From GCA-003244245 sp036378735 (GTDB taxonomy: Bacteria > Actinomycetota > Actinomycetes > Mycobacteriales > Pseudonocardiaceae): 53,288 nucleotides of DNA. Position 1 is the stretch's first letter. Every line of letters begins with the position of its first letter. The stretch covers positions 1 through 53,288 of the forward strand of contig DASUVX010000052.1 in NCBI GenBank assembly GCA_036378735.1. The letters are read 5' to 3'. The notes under the pieces were generated by a model. It did not search any database. It worked only from the letters and a program-made list of their open reading frames with translations, and was not told the DNA's origin. A program made the position numbers and the translations under genes. Of the stretch, positions 35,276 to 43,004 are shown piece by piece.

Positions 35276-35424
35276 CATGCCTGCCCTGCGCACTGCGCCG
35301 GGTGCCGGCACCGGCGAGGTGCTCTACTGTGCCAGCACCACGACCGGCCCTGTCAGTGGGGCCGGGATCTGGCGCCCGGATGTGGGCTGGGATGCGGCAG
35401 CGTAGCGCCCCGGCGCCAGGTCAC

Positions 35425-35748
35425 TCAGGAGCCGTCGGCTCGAGCACCCCCGTCGCCGGGGGATGCCAGCGGCGCGCCGGCCTTGCCGTCAGTGAGCCTT
35501 TCCCGGATCGCAGCTCGCAACCATGTGGTGCGTACTCCCGGAGCGATCTCCAAATCGACCGTCGAATCGTCCGTGCTGCCGACGACGGTCGCGTGCAGAC
35601 CAGATGTAGTCACCACCCGGTCACCATTGGTCAGCGAACTTTGCAGCCGTTGCGCGTCAGCGATCGCCCGCTTCTGCCGGCGAGCATTCAAGATCAGCGG
35701 TATCGCGAGTACGACGATGAACAGCAACGGCAGGAACAGGGGGTCCAT
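35425..35748 (-). CDS. yajC: preprotein translocase subunit YajC
   Basis: Small Sec-associated membrane protein, 107 residues from the ATG at 35748 (MDPLFLPLLFIVVLAIPLIL), preceded by GGAGA. One N-terminal membrane helix is followed by NARRQKRAIADAQ and the typical YajC segment LTNGDRVVTTSGLHATVVG. The C-terminal tail is Gly/Asp-rich. Neighbours secD and secF confirm the identity. The frame upstream of this ATG is open for 16 codons but lacks family resemblance. Confidence 0.95.
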   Translation of the reverse strand: MDPLFLPLLFIVVLAIPLILNARRQKRAIADAQRLQSSLTNGDRVVTTSGLHATVVGSTDDSTVDLEIAPGVRTTWLRAAIRERLTDGKAGAPLASPGDGGARADGS

Positions 35749-35861
35749 GGTTCTCCGATCACCATCAGCGTTGCTGCACCGAGTGTGCCAGCTCACGCGG
35801 CGGGCGGTCGGGACCCATCAGCATGCTGAGCACAGTATCGGCCGAACGGCTCAACGATCAC

Positions 35862-35873
35862 CGCTGATCAGCG
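35862..35873. promoter_or_regulatory. palindrome in the yajC/VIT divergent intergenic region
   Basis: CGCTGATCAGCG is a perfect 12-base palindrome in the 290-base gap between the divergent yajC and VIT-type transporter genes. It may be a regulator site. No known operator consensus is recognised. Confidence 0.25.
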
Positions 35874-35931
35874 TATCGGCTGGTCCCTCGTCGCCCGATG
35901 CCGACCTGTGGGCGCAGTGCCGCAACCAGAA

Positions 35932-35949
35932 CTCTCAGCTTCCTGAGAG
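35932..35949. other. short perfect hairpin 5' of the VIT-type gene
   Basis: CTCTCAG-CTTC-CTGAGAG forms a seven-base stem with a four-base loop, 90 bases upstream of the proposed start of the VIT-type gene. It has no T tract on either side, so it does not look like a terminator. It may be a structured leader or an operator. Confidence 0.35.
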
Positions 35950-36038
35950 GCAGCACTCGATTCCTTAGGGTTGCGCCCGCAGTTCCGGCTGAGATGCCGC
36001 CCAGTCCTGTCCCAGGCCGCCAACGAAAGGACGACGCG

Positions 36039-36782
36039 TTGCCGTCGCACCGCTACTCCACTCCTCGTTACCGACCTAGCGCCCATGCCCTGGACACCCA
36101 TACGTCGGGCGCCCACGCCCTGGTCTCCGACCGTGCCGCCGGCAGCGCAACGGCCACCATGACTCCGCTTCGAGTCCAGGTGGCCACCCCCAGCCCAGCA
36201 CTCCCCCTGAGCACCGGATTCGTTGACACCCTGCTGGGCCGTATCGAAGCAAGAACCATGCTCGACCCTGCAAGCAGGTCTTCGGAAACAATGCTCGACC
36301 CTGCAAGCAGGTCTTCGGACGAGCGAGACTTTGTGCTGCGTTACGTCCAGCCGGGTCTGGTGGGGCTCATCGACGGCACGCTGTCGACCCTCGCACCGAT
36401 CTTCGCCGTGGCACTGCTGTCGACTTCCCATGCTGCGCTGCTGGTCGGGCTGGCCACCGCGCTGGGAGCCGGGATCAGCATGGGCCTGTCCGAGGCGCTG
36501 TCTGACGACGGCGGTCAGACCGGTCGGGGCTCAGCCATCACGCGGGGATCGATCACCGGCGTGATGACCACCGTCGGTGGTGTCTTTCACGCCTTGCCCT
36601 TTTTGATTCCTGACCGGACGATCGCGCTGGTGTTCGCAGCCATCGTGGTCGCTGTCGAGCTCGGCATGATCGCCGCGATCCGGAAGCGGTATCTCGACGT
36701 TTCGCTACGCAGCTCGCTCATCCAGGTGGTTTTCGGCGGCATCCTCATCGTCGGGGTTGGCCTGTGGTTGGGGGGCTTGTAG
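36039..36782 (+). CDS. VIT/CCC1-family iron/manganese transporter
   Basis: Membrane transporter of the vacuolar-iron-transporter/CCC1 family, moving Fe(II) or Mn(II) out of the cytosol. The family domain begins at about residue 95 (RDFVLRYVQPGLVGLIDGTL) and has about five helices, with GAGISMGLSEALSDDG and PFLIPDRTIALVFAAIVVAVELG. The chosen TTG at 36039 has GAAAGG upstream and gives 247 residues; ATGs at 36160 and 36258 are alternatives. The roughly 90-residue extension before the domain is not typical and is largely made of repeats: two 15-base copies 30 bases apart (36079-36123) and two 33-base copies encoding MLDPASRSSET and MLDPASRSSDE. The true start is therefore uncertain. Confidence 0.8.
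   Translation: MPSHRYSTPRYRPSAHALDTHTSGAHALVSDRAAGSATATMTPLRVQVATPSPALPLSTGFVDTLLGRIEARTMLDPASRSSETMLDPASRSSDERDFVLRYVQPGLVGLIDGTLSTLAPIFAVALLSTSHAALLVGLATALGAGISMGLSEALSDDGGQTGRGSAITRGSITGVMTTVGGVFHALPFLIPDRTIALVFAAIVVAVELGMIAAIRKRYLDVSLRSSLIQVVFGGILIVGVGLWLGGL
36079..36123 (+). repeat. 30-base-period direct repeat in the VIT N-terminal region
   Basis: GCGCCCATGCCCTGG (36079-36093) and GCGCCCACGCCCTGG (36109-36123) differ at one base and are 30 bases apart, in frame, encoding SAHALD and GAHALV. They are unrelated in sequence to the 33-base repeats that follow. Confidence 0.7.
36258..36323 (+). repeat. short hairpin repeat, copies 2 and 3 (tandem, 33-base period)
   Basis: Two consecutive 33-base units (36258-36290 and 36291-36323), each starting with ATG and sharing the 27 bases also found inverted at 35249-35275. 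They encode MLDPASRSSET and MLDPASRSSDE directly before the conserved transporter domain. The core folds as CCTGC-AA-GCAGG. Confidence 0.9.
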
Positions 36783-36795
36783 CCGCCCACCCAGC

Positions 36796-37842
36796 TCACG
36801 AGCCCGGGTCGAACAGGGTCGGCCCGGGGTCGATTGCCGCTTCGGCGGGCGGCTCAAGCCGCAGGTGCCGCCACGCGGCGGCGGTGGCCACCCGCCCGCG
36901 CGGGGTACGGGCGAGCATGCCGGCTCGAACGAGGAAGGGTTCGCACACCTCCTCGACGGTGGCCGGCTCCTCCCCCACCGCGACAGCGATGGTGGACACC
37001 CCGACCGGCCCCCCACCGAAGGTGCGCACCAGCGCGGTGAGAACGGCCCGATCCAGCCGGTCCAACCCGAGCTGGTCGACGTCATAGACCGCGAGCCCGG
37101 CTCGCGCCACCTCAAGAGTGATCGCGCCGTCGGCGCGGACCTCGGCGTAATCCCGAACCCGGCGAAGCAGCCGGTTGGCGATCCGCGGTGTGCCGCGGGA
37201 CCGAGCGGCGATCTCGGTAGCACCGTCGGGCCGCAGATCCACCCCAAGGATGCCGGCCGAGCGGTGCAGCACCAGTTCGAGCTCTGCCGGTTCGTAGAAC
37301 TCCATGTGCGCGGTGAACCCGAACCGGTCCCGTAACGGGCTGGTCAAGGCACCGGACCGGGTGGTGGCGCCGACTAGGGTGAACGGGGCGATCTCCAGTG
37401 GGATGGAGGTGGCGCCTGGGCCCTTGCCGACCACCACGTCCACCCGGAAGTCCTCCATCGCCAGGTAGAGCATCTCTTCGGCGGGCCGGGCCACCCGGTG
37501 GATCTCGTCGATGAACAGCACGTCGCCCTCGACGAGGTTGGACAGCATGGCGGCGAGATCCCCGGCGCGCTCCAGCGCCGGTCCCGAGGTCACCCGGATC
37601 GCGCTGCCCAGCTCGGCAGCGATGATCATCGCAAGGCTCGTCTTGCCCAATCCAGGCGGCCCGGACAGCAGTACGTGGTCCGGCGCGGCGCCGCGCCGCC
37701 TGGCGCCCTCCAGGACCAGTTCCAGTTGCTCGCGGACCCGGGCCTGGCCGATGAACTCCGGCAGCCGGCGGGGCCGCAACGTCGTCTCCAGCTCCGCGTC
37801 CGCCGGGTCCACCACCGCCGACACCGGTCGCTGGTTAGTCAC
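36796..37842 (-). CDS. ruvB: Holliday junction branch-migration ATPase RuvB
   Basis: AAA+ motor of the RuvAB branch-migration complex, 348 residues. Walker A is GPPGLGKTSLA, Walker B FIDEIHR, sensor motifs LVGATTRSGALTSPLRDRFG, arginine-finger and winged-helix regions RGTPRIANRLLRRVRDYAEV and VEEVCEPFLVRAGMLARTPRGR. The start overlaps the ruvA stop as ATGA. It is the last gene of the SOS-controlled ruvCAB operon and is convergent with the VIT-type gene, 13 bases away. Confidence 0.97.
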   Translation of the reverse strand: MTNQRPVSAVVDPADAELETTLRPRRLPEFIGQARVREQLELVLEGARRRGAAPDHVLLSGPPGLGKTSLAMIIAAELGSAIRVTSGPALERAGDLAAMLSNLVEGDVLFIDEIHRVARPAEEMLYLAMEDFRVDVVVGKGPGATSIPLEIAPFTLVGATTRSGALTSPLRDRFGFTAHMEFYEPAELELVLHRSAGILGVDLRPDGATEIAARSRGTPRIANRLLRRVRDYAEVRADGAITLEVARAGLAVYDVDQLGLDRLDRAVLTALVRTFGGGPVGVSTIAVAVGEEPATVEEVCEPFLVRAGMLARTPRGRVATAAAWRHLRLEPPAEAAIDPGPTLFDPGS

Positions 37843-38456
37843 CGGTTTCGTCCCAGCCGGGTCAGTGCGCTGCGTAGCACGTCTGAGGTATGCGCAGGTG
37901 CCGAAGTACGGTCAGCGCAGTCGGCCTCGGCGAGCACGGCGTCCACGGCCTGCTCGGCCTGCCGGGCCGCGAATCCGAGGCCGACCAGCGCATCGGTCAC
38001 CTGGGTTCGGATCGCCCCATTACCACCGGTAGCCACCTCGCCCGCGCCGGCCGCGAGCGCGCCGACCTTGTCCCGCAACTCCAGGATCAGCCGCTCGGCA
38101 CCCTTGCGCCCGATGCCGGGTACCCGGGTGAGCACCGCCAGGTCACCGCCGGCCAGCGCGGTACGCAAGGTCTCTGGATCGAGTACGGCCAGCATCGCCA
38201 GCGCGAGCCGGGGCCCTACTCCGGAGACGGTCTGCAGCAGTACGAATAGCTCTCGGGCCGCGGCGTCGGCAAAGCCGTACAACGTCAGGGAGTCCTCGCG
38301 CACCACCAGCGAGGTGGCCAGCCGGGCCTGCTCGCCGCGCCGCAAGGTGGCCAGGGTGGCCGGCACGGCATGCACCGCCAGCCCGACCCCGCCGACCTCG
38401 ACCACGGCATGATCGAGTTCCACGGAGATAACCTGCCCCCGCACTGAGGCGATCAT
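37839..38456 (-). CDS. ruvA: Holliday junction DNA-binding protein RuvA
   Basis: Tetrameric protein that binds four-way junctions and loads RuvB, 205 residues from the ATG at 38456 (MIASVRGQVISVELDHAVV). The OB-fold N-terminal domain is followed by two helix-hairpin-helix motifs (LLQTVSGVGPRLALAMLA, LTRVPGIGRKGAERLILEL) and a C-terminal UBA-like domain (TDALVGLGFAARQAEQAV). The ATG overlaps the ruvC stop as ATGA, which excludes the longer upstream frame. Confidence 0.96.
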   Translation of the reverse strand: MIASVRGQVISVELDHAVVEVGGVGLAVHAVPATLATLRRGEQARLATSLVVREDSLTLYGFADAAARELFVLLQTVSGVGPRLALAMLAVLDPETLRTALAGGDLAVLTRVPGIGRKGAERLILELRDKVGALAAGAGEVATGGNGAIRTQVTDALVGLGFAARQAEQAVDAVLAEADCADRTSAPAHTSDVLRSALTRLGRNR

Positions 38457-39028
38457 CGTGCTCCTTTCGCCTGCCGGGCCGCCGCCGCCAGCCGGGCCCG
38501 GTGCGTTCGGGCCAACCGCGCCGAGCGGGCCTGGGCGTGCGCGAGCCGTTGCGTCATCGGAGCCCGCCACAGGTGGCAAACCGCCAGGGCCAGCGCGTCG
38601 GCAGCGTCCGCCGGCCGCGGCTTGGCGGGCAGCGCCAGCAGCCGGGTAATCATCGTAGTGACTTGTTCCTTACCGGCCCGGCCAGAGCCGGTGACGGCGG
38701 CCTTGACTTCGCTGGGAGTGTGAAAAACGACCGTCAGTCCCCGCCTCGCCGCGATCAGGGCCACCACTCCGCTCACCTGCGCGGTGCCCATCGCGGTACG
38801 GACGTTGTGCTGGCTGAAAACCCGCTCCACCGCGACCACGTCGGGGCGATGTTCGGTGATCCAACGCTCCACCACGTCGGCGACCGCGATCAACCGCGCT
38901 CCCAGATCAACATCCGGTGGCGTGTGCACGACCTCGACCGCCACGCACGTGACCGCCCGTCCCGGGCCCCCGTCCACCACCCCCAACCCGCAGCGGGTGA
39001 GTCCAGGGTCCACGGCGAGCACCCGCAC
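38453..39028 (-). CDS. ruvC: Holliday junction resolvase RuvC
   Basis: Crossover junction endodeoxyribonuclease, 191 residues from the GTG at 39028 (MRVLAVDPGLTRCGLGVVD) with GGGGGG upstream; a TTG one codon earlier is less likely. Catalytic acids are Asp7 in AVDPGLTRCG, Glu in VAVERVFSQHN, and Asp residues in PADAADALALAVCH. The C-terminal 30 residues form an Arg/Ala-rich tail. It is the first gene of ruvCAB, with an SOS box 16 bases before its start. Confidence 0.96.
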   Translation of the reverse strand: MRVLAVDPGLTRCGLGVVDGGPGRAVTCVAVEVVHTPPDVDLGARLIAVADVVERWITEHRPDVVAVERVFSQHNVRTAMGTAQVSGVVALIAARRGLTVVFHTPSEVKAAVTGSGRAGKEQVTTMITRLLALPAKPRPADAADALALAVCHLWRAPMTQRLAHAQARSARLARTHRARLAAAARQAKGAR

Positions 39029-39043
39029 CAATACCCCCCAAGC

Positions 39044-39059
39044 TCAAACAGACGTTCGA
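39044..39059 (-). promoter_or_regulatory. LexA SOS box of ruvCAB
   Basis: On the minus strand the sequence is TCGAAC-GTCT-GTTTGA, one mismatch from the mycobacterial consensus TCGAACnnnnGTTCGA. It lies directly upstream of ruvC and downstream of the yebC hairpin, so it should drive a separate damage-inducible ruvCAB transcript. Confidence 0.85.
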
Positions 39060-39087
39060 ACCCTACACCACGCTCCCCAGCGATCCG

Positions 39088-39153
39088 CCGCATTCAGCGG
39101 GCTCAGCGTGGCTAACAGTGCACCGATAACCCCGCTGAGCCCGCTGAATGCGG
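39088..39153 (-). terminator. 21-base-pair inverted repeat between yebC and ruvC
   Basis: Arms 39088-39108 and 39133-39153 are perfect reverse complements (21 bases) around a 24-base loop. On the minus strand the structure begins five bases after the yebC stop. There is no T tract after it, so it is either a U-less terminator, an mRNA 3' protective stem, or a palindromic insertion. It separates the pdxS-to-yebC transcript from the SOS-controlled ruvCAB unit. Confidence 0.65.
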
Positions 39154-39158
39154 AAAGA

Positions 39159-39908
39159 TCAACCCACTTCGGCGAGGACGTCGTCGGGGACGTCGAAGTT
39201 GGCATAGACGTTCTGGACGTCGTCGCAGTCCTCGAGGGCGTCGATGAGTTTGAAGACTTTGCGAGCGGTGTCGGCGTCCAGTGGGGTGCTCGCCGACGGA
39301 AGGAAGCTCGCGTCAGCGGAGTCGTAGTCGATACCGGCCTGCCGCAGCGCGGTGCGCACAGCGATCAGGTCCGTTGCCTCAGAGACGACCTCGAAGGATT
39401 CGCCCAGGTTGTTGACCTCTTCGGCACCGGCGTCGAGCACTGCGGCCAGTACGTCGTCCTCCGAGATGCCCTGCTGGGGCACGATCACCACGCCCTTGCG
39501 GCTGAACAAGAACGACACCGATCCGGGATCGGCCATCGTGCCGCCGTTTCGCGTCATGGCGGTGCGGACCTCGGAGGCTGCCCGGTTCCGGTTGTCGGTC
39601 AGGCACTCGATGAGCAGGGCCACCCCGCCTGGTCCGTATCCCTCATACATGATCGTCTGGTAGTCGGCGCCGCCGGCGTCGGCACCGGAGCCGCGCTTGA
39701 CGGCACGCTCGATGTTGTCGGTGGGCACCGATGTCTTGCGCGCTTTCTGGATCGCGTCGTACAGCGTCGGGTTGCCGTCCGGGTCACCGCCACCGGTGCG
39801 CGCCGCCACCTCGATGTTCTTGATCAATTTTGCGAAGAGCTTGCCGCGCTTGGCGTCGACTACGGCCTTCTTGTGCTTGGTGGTCGCCCATTTCGAATGG
39901 CCGCTCAT
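39159..39908 (-). CDS. yebC: YebC/PmpR-family protein
   Basis: Cytoplasmic protein of 249 residues, MSGHSKWATTKHKKAVVDAK at the start, with MYEGYGPGGVALLIECLTDNRNRA and the acidic C-terminal domain typical of YebC/TACO1. Members act as transcriptional regulators or, as recently argued for several bacteria, as translation factors easing stalling at proline stretches; which applies here is not visible. It is often next to ruvC. The start overlaps the pdxT stop as ATGA. Confidence 0.96.
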   Translation of the reverse strand: MSGHSKWATTKHKKAVVDAKRGKLFAKLIKNIEVAARTGGGDPDGNPTLYDAIQKARKTSVPTDNIERAVKRGSGADAGGADYQTIMYEGYGPGGVALLIECLTDNRNRAASEVRTAMTRNGGTMADPGSVSFLFSRKGVVIVPQQGISEDDVLAAVLDAGAEEVNNLGESFEVVSEATDLIAVRTALRQAGIDYDSADASFLPSASTPLDADTARKVFKLIDALEDCDDVQNVYANFDVPDDVLAEVG

Positions 39909-40582
39909 AGCTGCTCATACTCCTCTTGATCACGTGCCGGCCTCACCTGCATGCTCCCACCCTCCGACCGCCGGACCATCTCGCAAAAGAGCTGGTGCAC
40001 CCGCCAATCACCGGTCAGTTCCGGATGGAACGCGGTGGCCAGCACGCACCCCTGCCGAACCGCCACGATCCTACTGGCCGCGCTGCCGGCAGCGGGCACG
40101 TCGGGCACCCTGGCCAGCACCTCGACGCCGGCGCCGGCCTGCTCCACCCAGGGAGCGCGGATGAACACCGCTCGGACCGGATCCCCGGGTACGCCGGCGA
40201 AGTCGAGATCGGCCTCGAAGGAGTCGATCTGCCGACCGAAGGCATTGCGGCGCACCACCACATCCAGCGCCGCGAGTTGCTGCTGATCAGCCGTGCCGTC
40301 GAGAATCTCCCGGCTCAGCAGGATCATGCCCGCGCAGGCGCCGTAGGCCGGCATGCCCTCAGCCAACCGGTCCTGCAACGGTTCCATCAGGTCGAACGCG
40401 ATCAGTAGCCGGTTCATGGTCGTGGACTCGCCGCCGGGCACGATGAGCGCATCCACGCCGGCGAGCTCTGCCGGTCGCCGTACCAGCGTGCTGCGCAGAC
40501 CGCACTCGCCGATCGCACGCTGGTGCTCCCGCACATCACCCTGCAGCGCCAGCACGCCCACAACCGGACCGTTCTCAGGCAC
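39905..40582 (-). CDS. pdxT: PLP synthase glutaminase subunit PdxT
   Basis: Class I glutamine amidotransferase supplying ammonia to PdxS for pyridoxal 5'-phosphate synthesis, 225 residues. It shows VGVLALQGDVREH at the N terminus, VPGGESTTMNRL, the catalytic Cys in YGACAGMILLS and the His-Glu pair in AFHPELTGD. The C-terminal extension of about 20 residues (RRSEGGSMQVRPARDQEEY) is slightly longer than usual. It is separated from pdxS by a PHP-domain gene and overlaps yebC. Confidence 0.96.
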   Translation of the reverse strand: MPENGPVVGVLALQGDVREHQRAIGECGLRSTLVRRPAELAGVDALIVPGGESTTMNRLLIAFDLMEPLQDRLAEGMPAYGACAGMILLSREILDGTADQQQLAALDVVVRRNAFGRQIDSFEADLDFAGVPGDPVRAVFIRAPWVEQAGAGVEVLARVPDVPAAGSAASRIVAVRQGCVLATAFHPELTGDWRVHQLFCEMVRRSEGGSMQVRPARDQEEYEQL

Positions 40583-40666
40583 GATGTCCAGGGTAGGCGC
40601 GCGGGTGCTGCTGCGCGGTTGCCACGGTGTCCAGCCGGGTGCACCCCCGCCGTGATGGACCGCACG

Positions 40667-41896
40667 TCAGGCTTTCAGAAACCAGGGGCTGGTGTAGGCG
40701 ATCGCATTGTTGTTTGCGGGATGGTTGGCCGGACCTGGAGTGCTGTTGAGTGCCTCCGGGTCCGCTATCCGTAAAACTGTCCAGTGACCGTCGTCAATGT
40801 TCATCGGCACGGTGAACCGGGTGACGTCACCGCAGCACACCTCGACCACGTCGACCACGGCCGGTACCGGCAGATCCGGGCGCAATACTTGCGTCTGCAA
40901 CTTGCGGCCCGCCCATCCGGGCCCACCCTCGACATCGAGCAGGAATTCGACAGGCCCATCGGTGTGCCGCAGCTCCGAGCCCATGCGCAGGCCGCCAGCC
41001 GTGGCGTCGATCCGCAGGCCGGCGACCCGGGTGGCGAAGAACCGGCGAGCCCGTAACGCCTCGGCGACTCCGGCTCGGCTGTGCGCGGTCACCCACAGCC
41101 CGGTCCGGCCAGTAGGCCCGGAAAATCCCCACTTGGGACCATGCTCGTCGCTGACTCCGAGCAACCCGGTCCGCCAGCCCGCGTTCAAACAGGCGACCAG
41201 TGGGGAGATACGGCCCGCCGCGACACCCTCAAAAAGGTAGTCGTCGGTACGGTTGAACATCTCCAGGCTCACCATCTGCTCGGCGACCGCATGCGCGTAA
41301 TGGAAACCGGCGAACCGGCCGTCCTCCCGGCCCGGGTGGTTGAAACCGGCCAACCCGGCGGGAGTGCGAACGCCGTTGCGCCGGGCGGCGCGGTGCAACC
41401 AGGCATACAACCCGTCCATCGCCCCATGCGTCGCGACATCGGTGAACTCGTCGGTGAACCAGGCGTTGACGTGTCCCAGCTGCGGGTGCGACCACTCGAA
41501 ACCGCGGATTGCGGTGAATTCCCCGGGCCGGTCATGCGCGTCGGCGAGTTCCCCGGTGCGCCGCCAACCGGCGCGGTCCAGTCCGATCCACGGCGTGCCA
41601 CCTCTGCCGGTGCCCTCGACAGTGGCGCCGCGGATCGCGTGATCGGTGAGCGCCGCAATGTCCAGGCCGGCGTCGCGCATGGAGGGGAAAGCCGCCTCCG
41701 GATCACCCGCACCGTCGGAGAGCAGCGTGTGGTTGTGCAAGTCGGCGTGCAGCAACACGGTGCCGCGGCTGATCCGGGACTGCCGGGCGGCCCCGCCTTC
41801 AGGTCCCGGGGTACGTAATCGCGCAGCCGGGTCCATTGTCGGGGCCGCTGAGAGCAGCAGCGCCTCAGCGTCAGCAGCATCCTGCCCGGGGATCAC
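40667..41896 (-). CDS. PHP-domain metallophosphoesterase-like protein
   Basis: A 409-residue protein of the PHP superfamily. The metal-binding motif is LHADLHNHTLLSDG (about residues 48-61), followed by ALTDHAI, a typical second motif, GFEWSHPQLGHVNAWF, FNHPGREDGR, and SDEHG with further metal-type residues. About residue 300 onward is a beta-rich C-terminal domain. Its arrangement resembles CehA/McbA-like secreted or cytosolic hydrolases, but no signal peptide is seen. The ATG at 41896 overlaps the pdxS stop as ATGA, so it is translated together with PLP synthase genes. The substrate is unknown; a phosphoester related to PLP metabolism is only a guess from position. Confidence 0.8.
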   Translation of the reverse strand: MIPGQDAADAEALLLSAAPTMDPAARLRTPGPEGGAARQSRISRGTVLLHADLHNHTLLSDGAGDPEAAFPSMRDAGLDIAALTDHAIRGATVEGTGRGGTPWIGLDRAGWRRTGELADAHDRPGEFTAIRGFEWSHPQLGHVNAWFTDEFTDVATHGAMDGLYAWLHRAARRNGVRTPAGLAGFNHPGREDGRFAGFHYAHAVAEQMVSLEMFNRTDDYLFEGVAAGRISPLVACLNAGWRTGLLGVSDEHGPKWGFSGPTGRTGLWVTAHSRAGVAEALRARRFFATRVAGLRIDATAGGLRMGSELRHTDGPVEFLLDVEGGPGWAGRKLQTQVLRPDLPVPAVVDVVEVCCGDVTRFTVPMNIDDGHWTVLRIADPEALNSTPGPANHPANNNAIAYTSPWFLKA

Positions 41897-42801
41897 CAGC
41901 CGCGCTGGGCCAGCCGCTGCCCGTTGGGCAGGTCGCCGAGGTTGATTCCGACCATTGGTTCGCCCAACCCTCGGGACACCTTCGCGACCATCTCCGGGTC
42001 GTCGTGGAACGTGGTCGCTTTGACGATCGCCTCCGCCCGCTTGGCGGGGTCACCCGATTTGAAGATGCCCGAACCGACGAAGACACCCTGGGCGCCGAGC
42101 TGCATCATCATCGCCGCATCGGCGGGGGTGGCGATTCCGCCCGCGGTGAACAGCACCACCGGCAACGCGCCGGCCGCGGCGACCTCTCCGACCAGCTCCA
42201 GCGGGGCGCCCAGCTCTTTGGCGGCCGCCGGCAGCTCCTCGGGGGCCATGGTGGTCAGCGCGCGGATCGCGGTGCGGATCGCGCGCATGTGCCGGGTGGC
42301 CTCGACGACGTTGCCGGTCCCGGCCTCGCCTTTGGACCGGATCATGGCAGCCCCTTCGGAGATCCGCCGCAGGGCTTCGCCGAGGTTGGTGGCACCGCAC
42401 ACGAACGGCACCGTGAAGGCGAACTTGTCGATGTGATGAGCCTCATCGGCCGGGGTCAGCACCTCGGACTCGTCGATGTAGTCGACGCCGATCGCCTGTA
42501 ACACCTGCGCCTCGACGAAGTGGCCGATGCGGGCCTTGGCCATCACCGGGATGGATACCGCATCCATGATCGACGCGATGATGTCCGGATCGCTCATCCG
42601 GGCCACGCCACCTTGGGCGCGGATATCGGCGGGAACCCGCTCCAGTGCCATCACGGCGACCGCCCCCGCGTCCTCGGCGATCAGCGCCTGTTCCGGCGTG
42701 ACCACATCCATGATCACGCCGCCCTTGAGCATCTCGGCCATCCCGCGCTTCACCCGTGCGGTGCCAATCCGGCGCTCAACGGTTCTGTTGTCGTCGGGCA
42801 C
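41893..42801 (-). CDS. pdxS: PLP synthase subunit PdxS
   Basis: Synthase that makes PLP from ribose 5-phosphate, glyceraldehyde 3-phosphate and ammonia from PdxT. From the GTG at 42801 (AGGAG upstream) it has 302 residues. Features are RVKRGMAEMLKGGVIMDVV, the first lysine region, PVMAKARIGHFVEAQ with the second reactive lysine, RSKGEAGTGNVVEATRHMR and FTAGGIATPADAAMM. The upstream frame is open for 58 further codons but is not conserved-looking. First gene of the operon pdxS-PHP-pdxT-yebC. Confidence 0.97.
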   Translation of the reverse strand: MPDDNRTVERRIGTARVKRGMAEMLKGGVIMDVVTPEQALIAEDAGAVAVMALERVPADIRAQGGVARMSDPDIIASIMDAVSIPVMAKARIGHFVEAQVLQAIGVDYIDESEVLTPADEAHHIDKFAFTVPFVCGATNLGEALRRISEGAAMIRSKGEAGTGNVVEATRHMRAIRTAIRALTTMAPEELPAAAKELGAPLELVGEVAAAGALPVVLFTAGGIATPADAAMMMQLGAQGVFVGSGIFKSGDPAKRAEAIVKATTFHDDPEMVAKVSRGLGEPMVGINLGDLPNGQRLAQRGW

Positions 42802-43004
42802 GGTAAATTCGCTCCTCACGGCAGTGGCACAAGACGGCTGTGGCACAAAAACGGCAGGGGCACCAACCAGCCAGGGGTACCTAGCACCCGATCGTACGTC
42901 GGGGCTGGTGCCGGCGTCGCGGAGGAAAGCCCTCGGGGGTTGCCTCGACCGGCGCACCGGTGTGAGATCGACCACACGATCCGGATAGCTGAGGGTGGGA
43001 GTTC

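Noticed and set aside
35988..35997. GGCTGAGATG resembling the TPP riboswitch CTGAGA element
   Set aside because: The other conserved half of a TPP element (CTGATnnGGnTAATnCCnGCG) is absent, and the downstream gene is a metal transporter.
36258..36323. Tandem direct repeats considered as a CRISPR array (also 47687-47748)
   Set aside because: Only two units each, no unique spacers of normal length, no cas genes, and the units lie within coding frames.
39050..39062. GTTCGAACCC resembling a tRNA T-loop
   Set aside because: No acceptor, D or anticodon arms can be folded around it; it is half of the ruvC SOS box.
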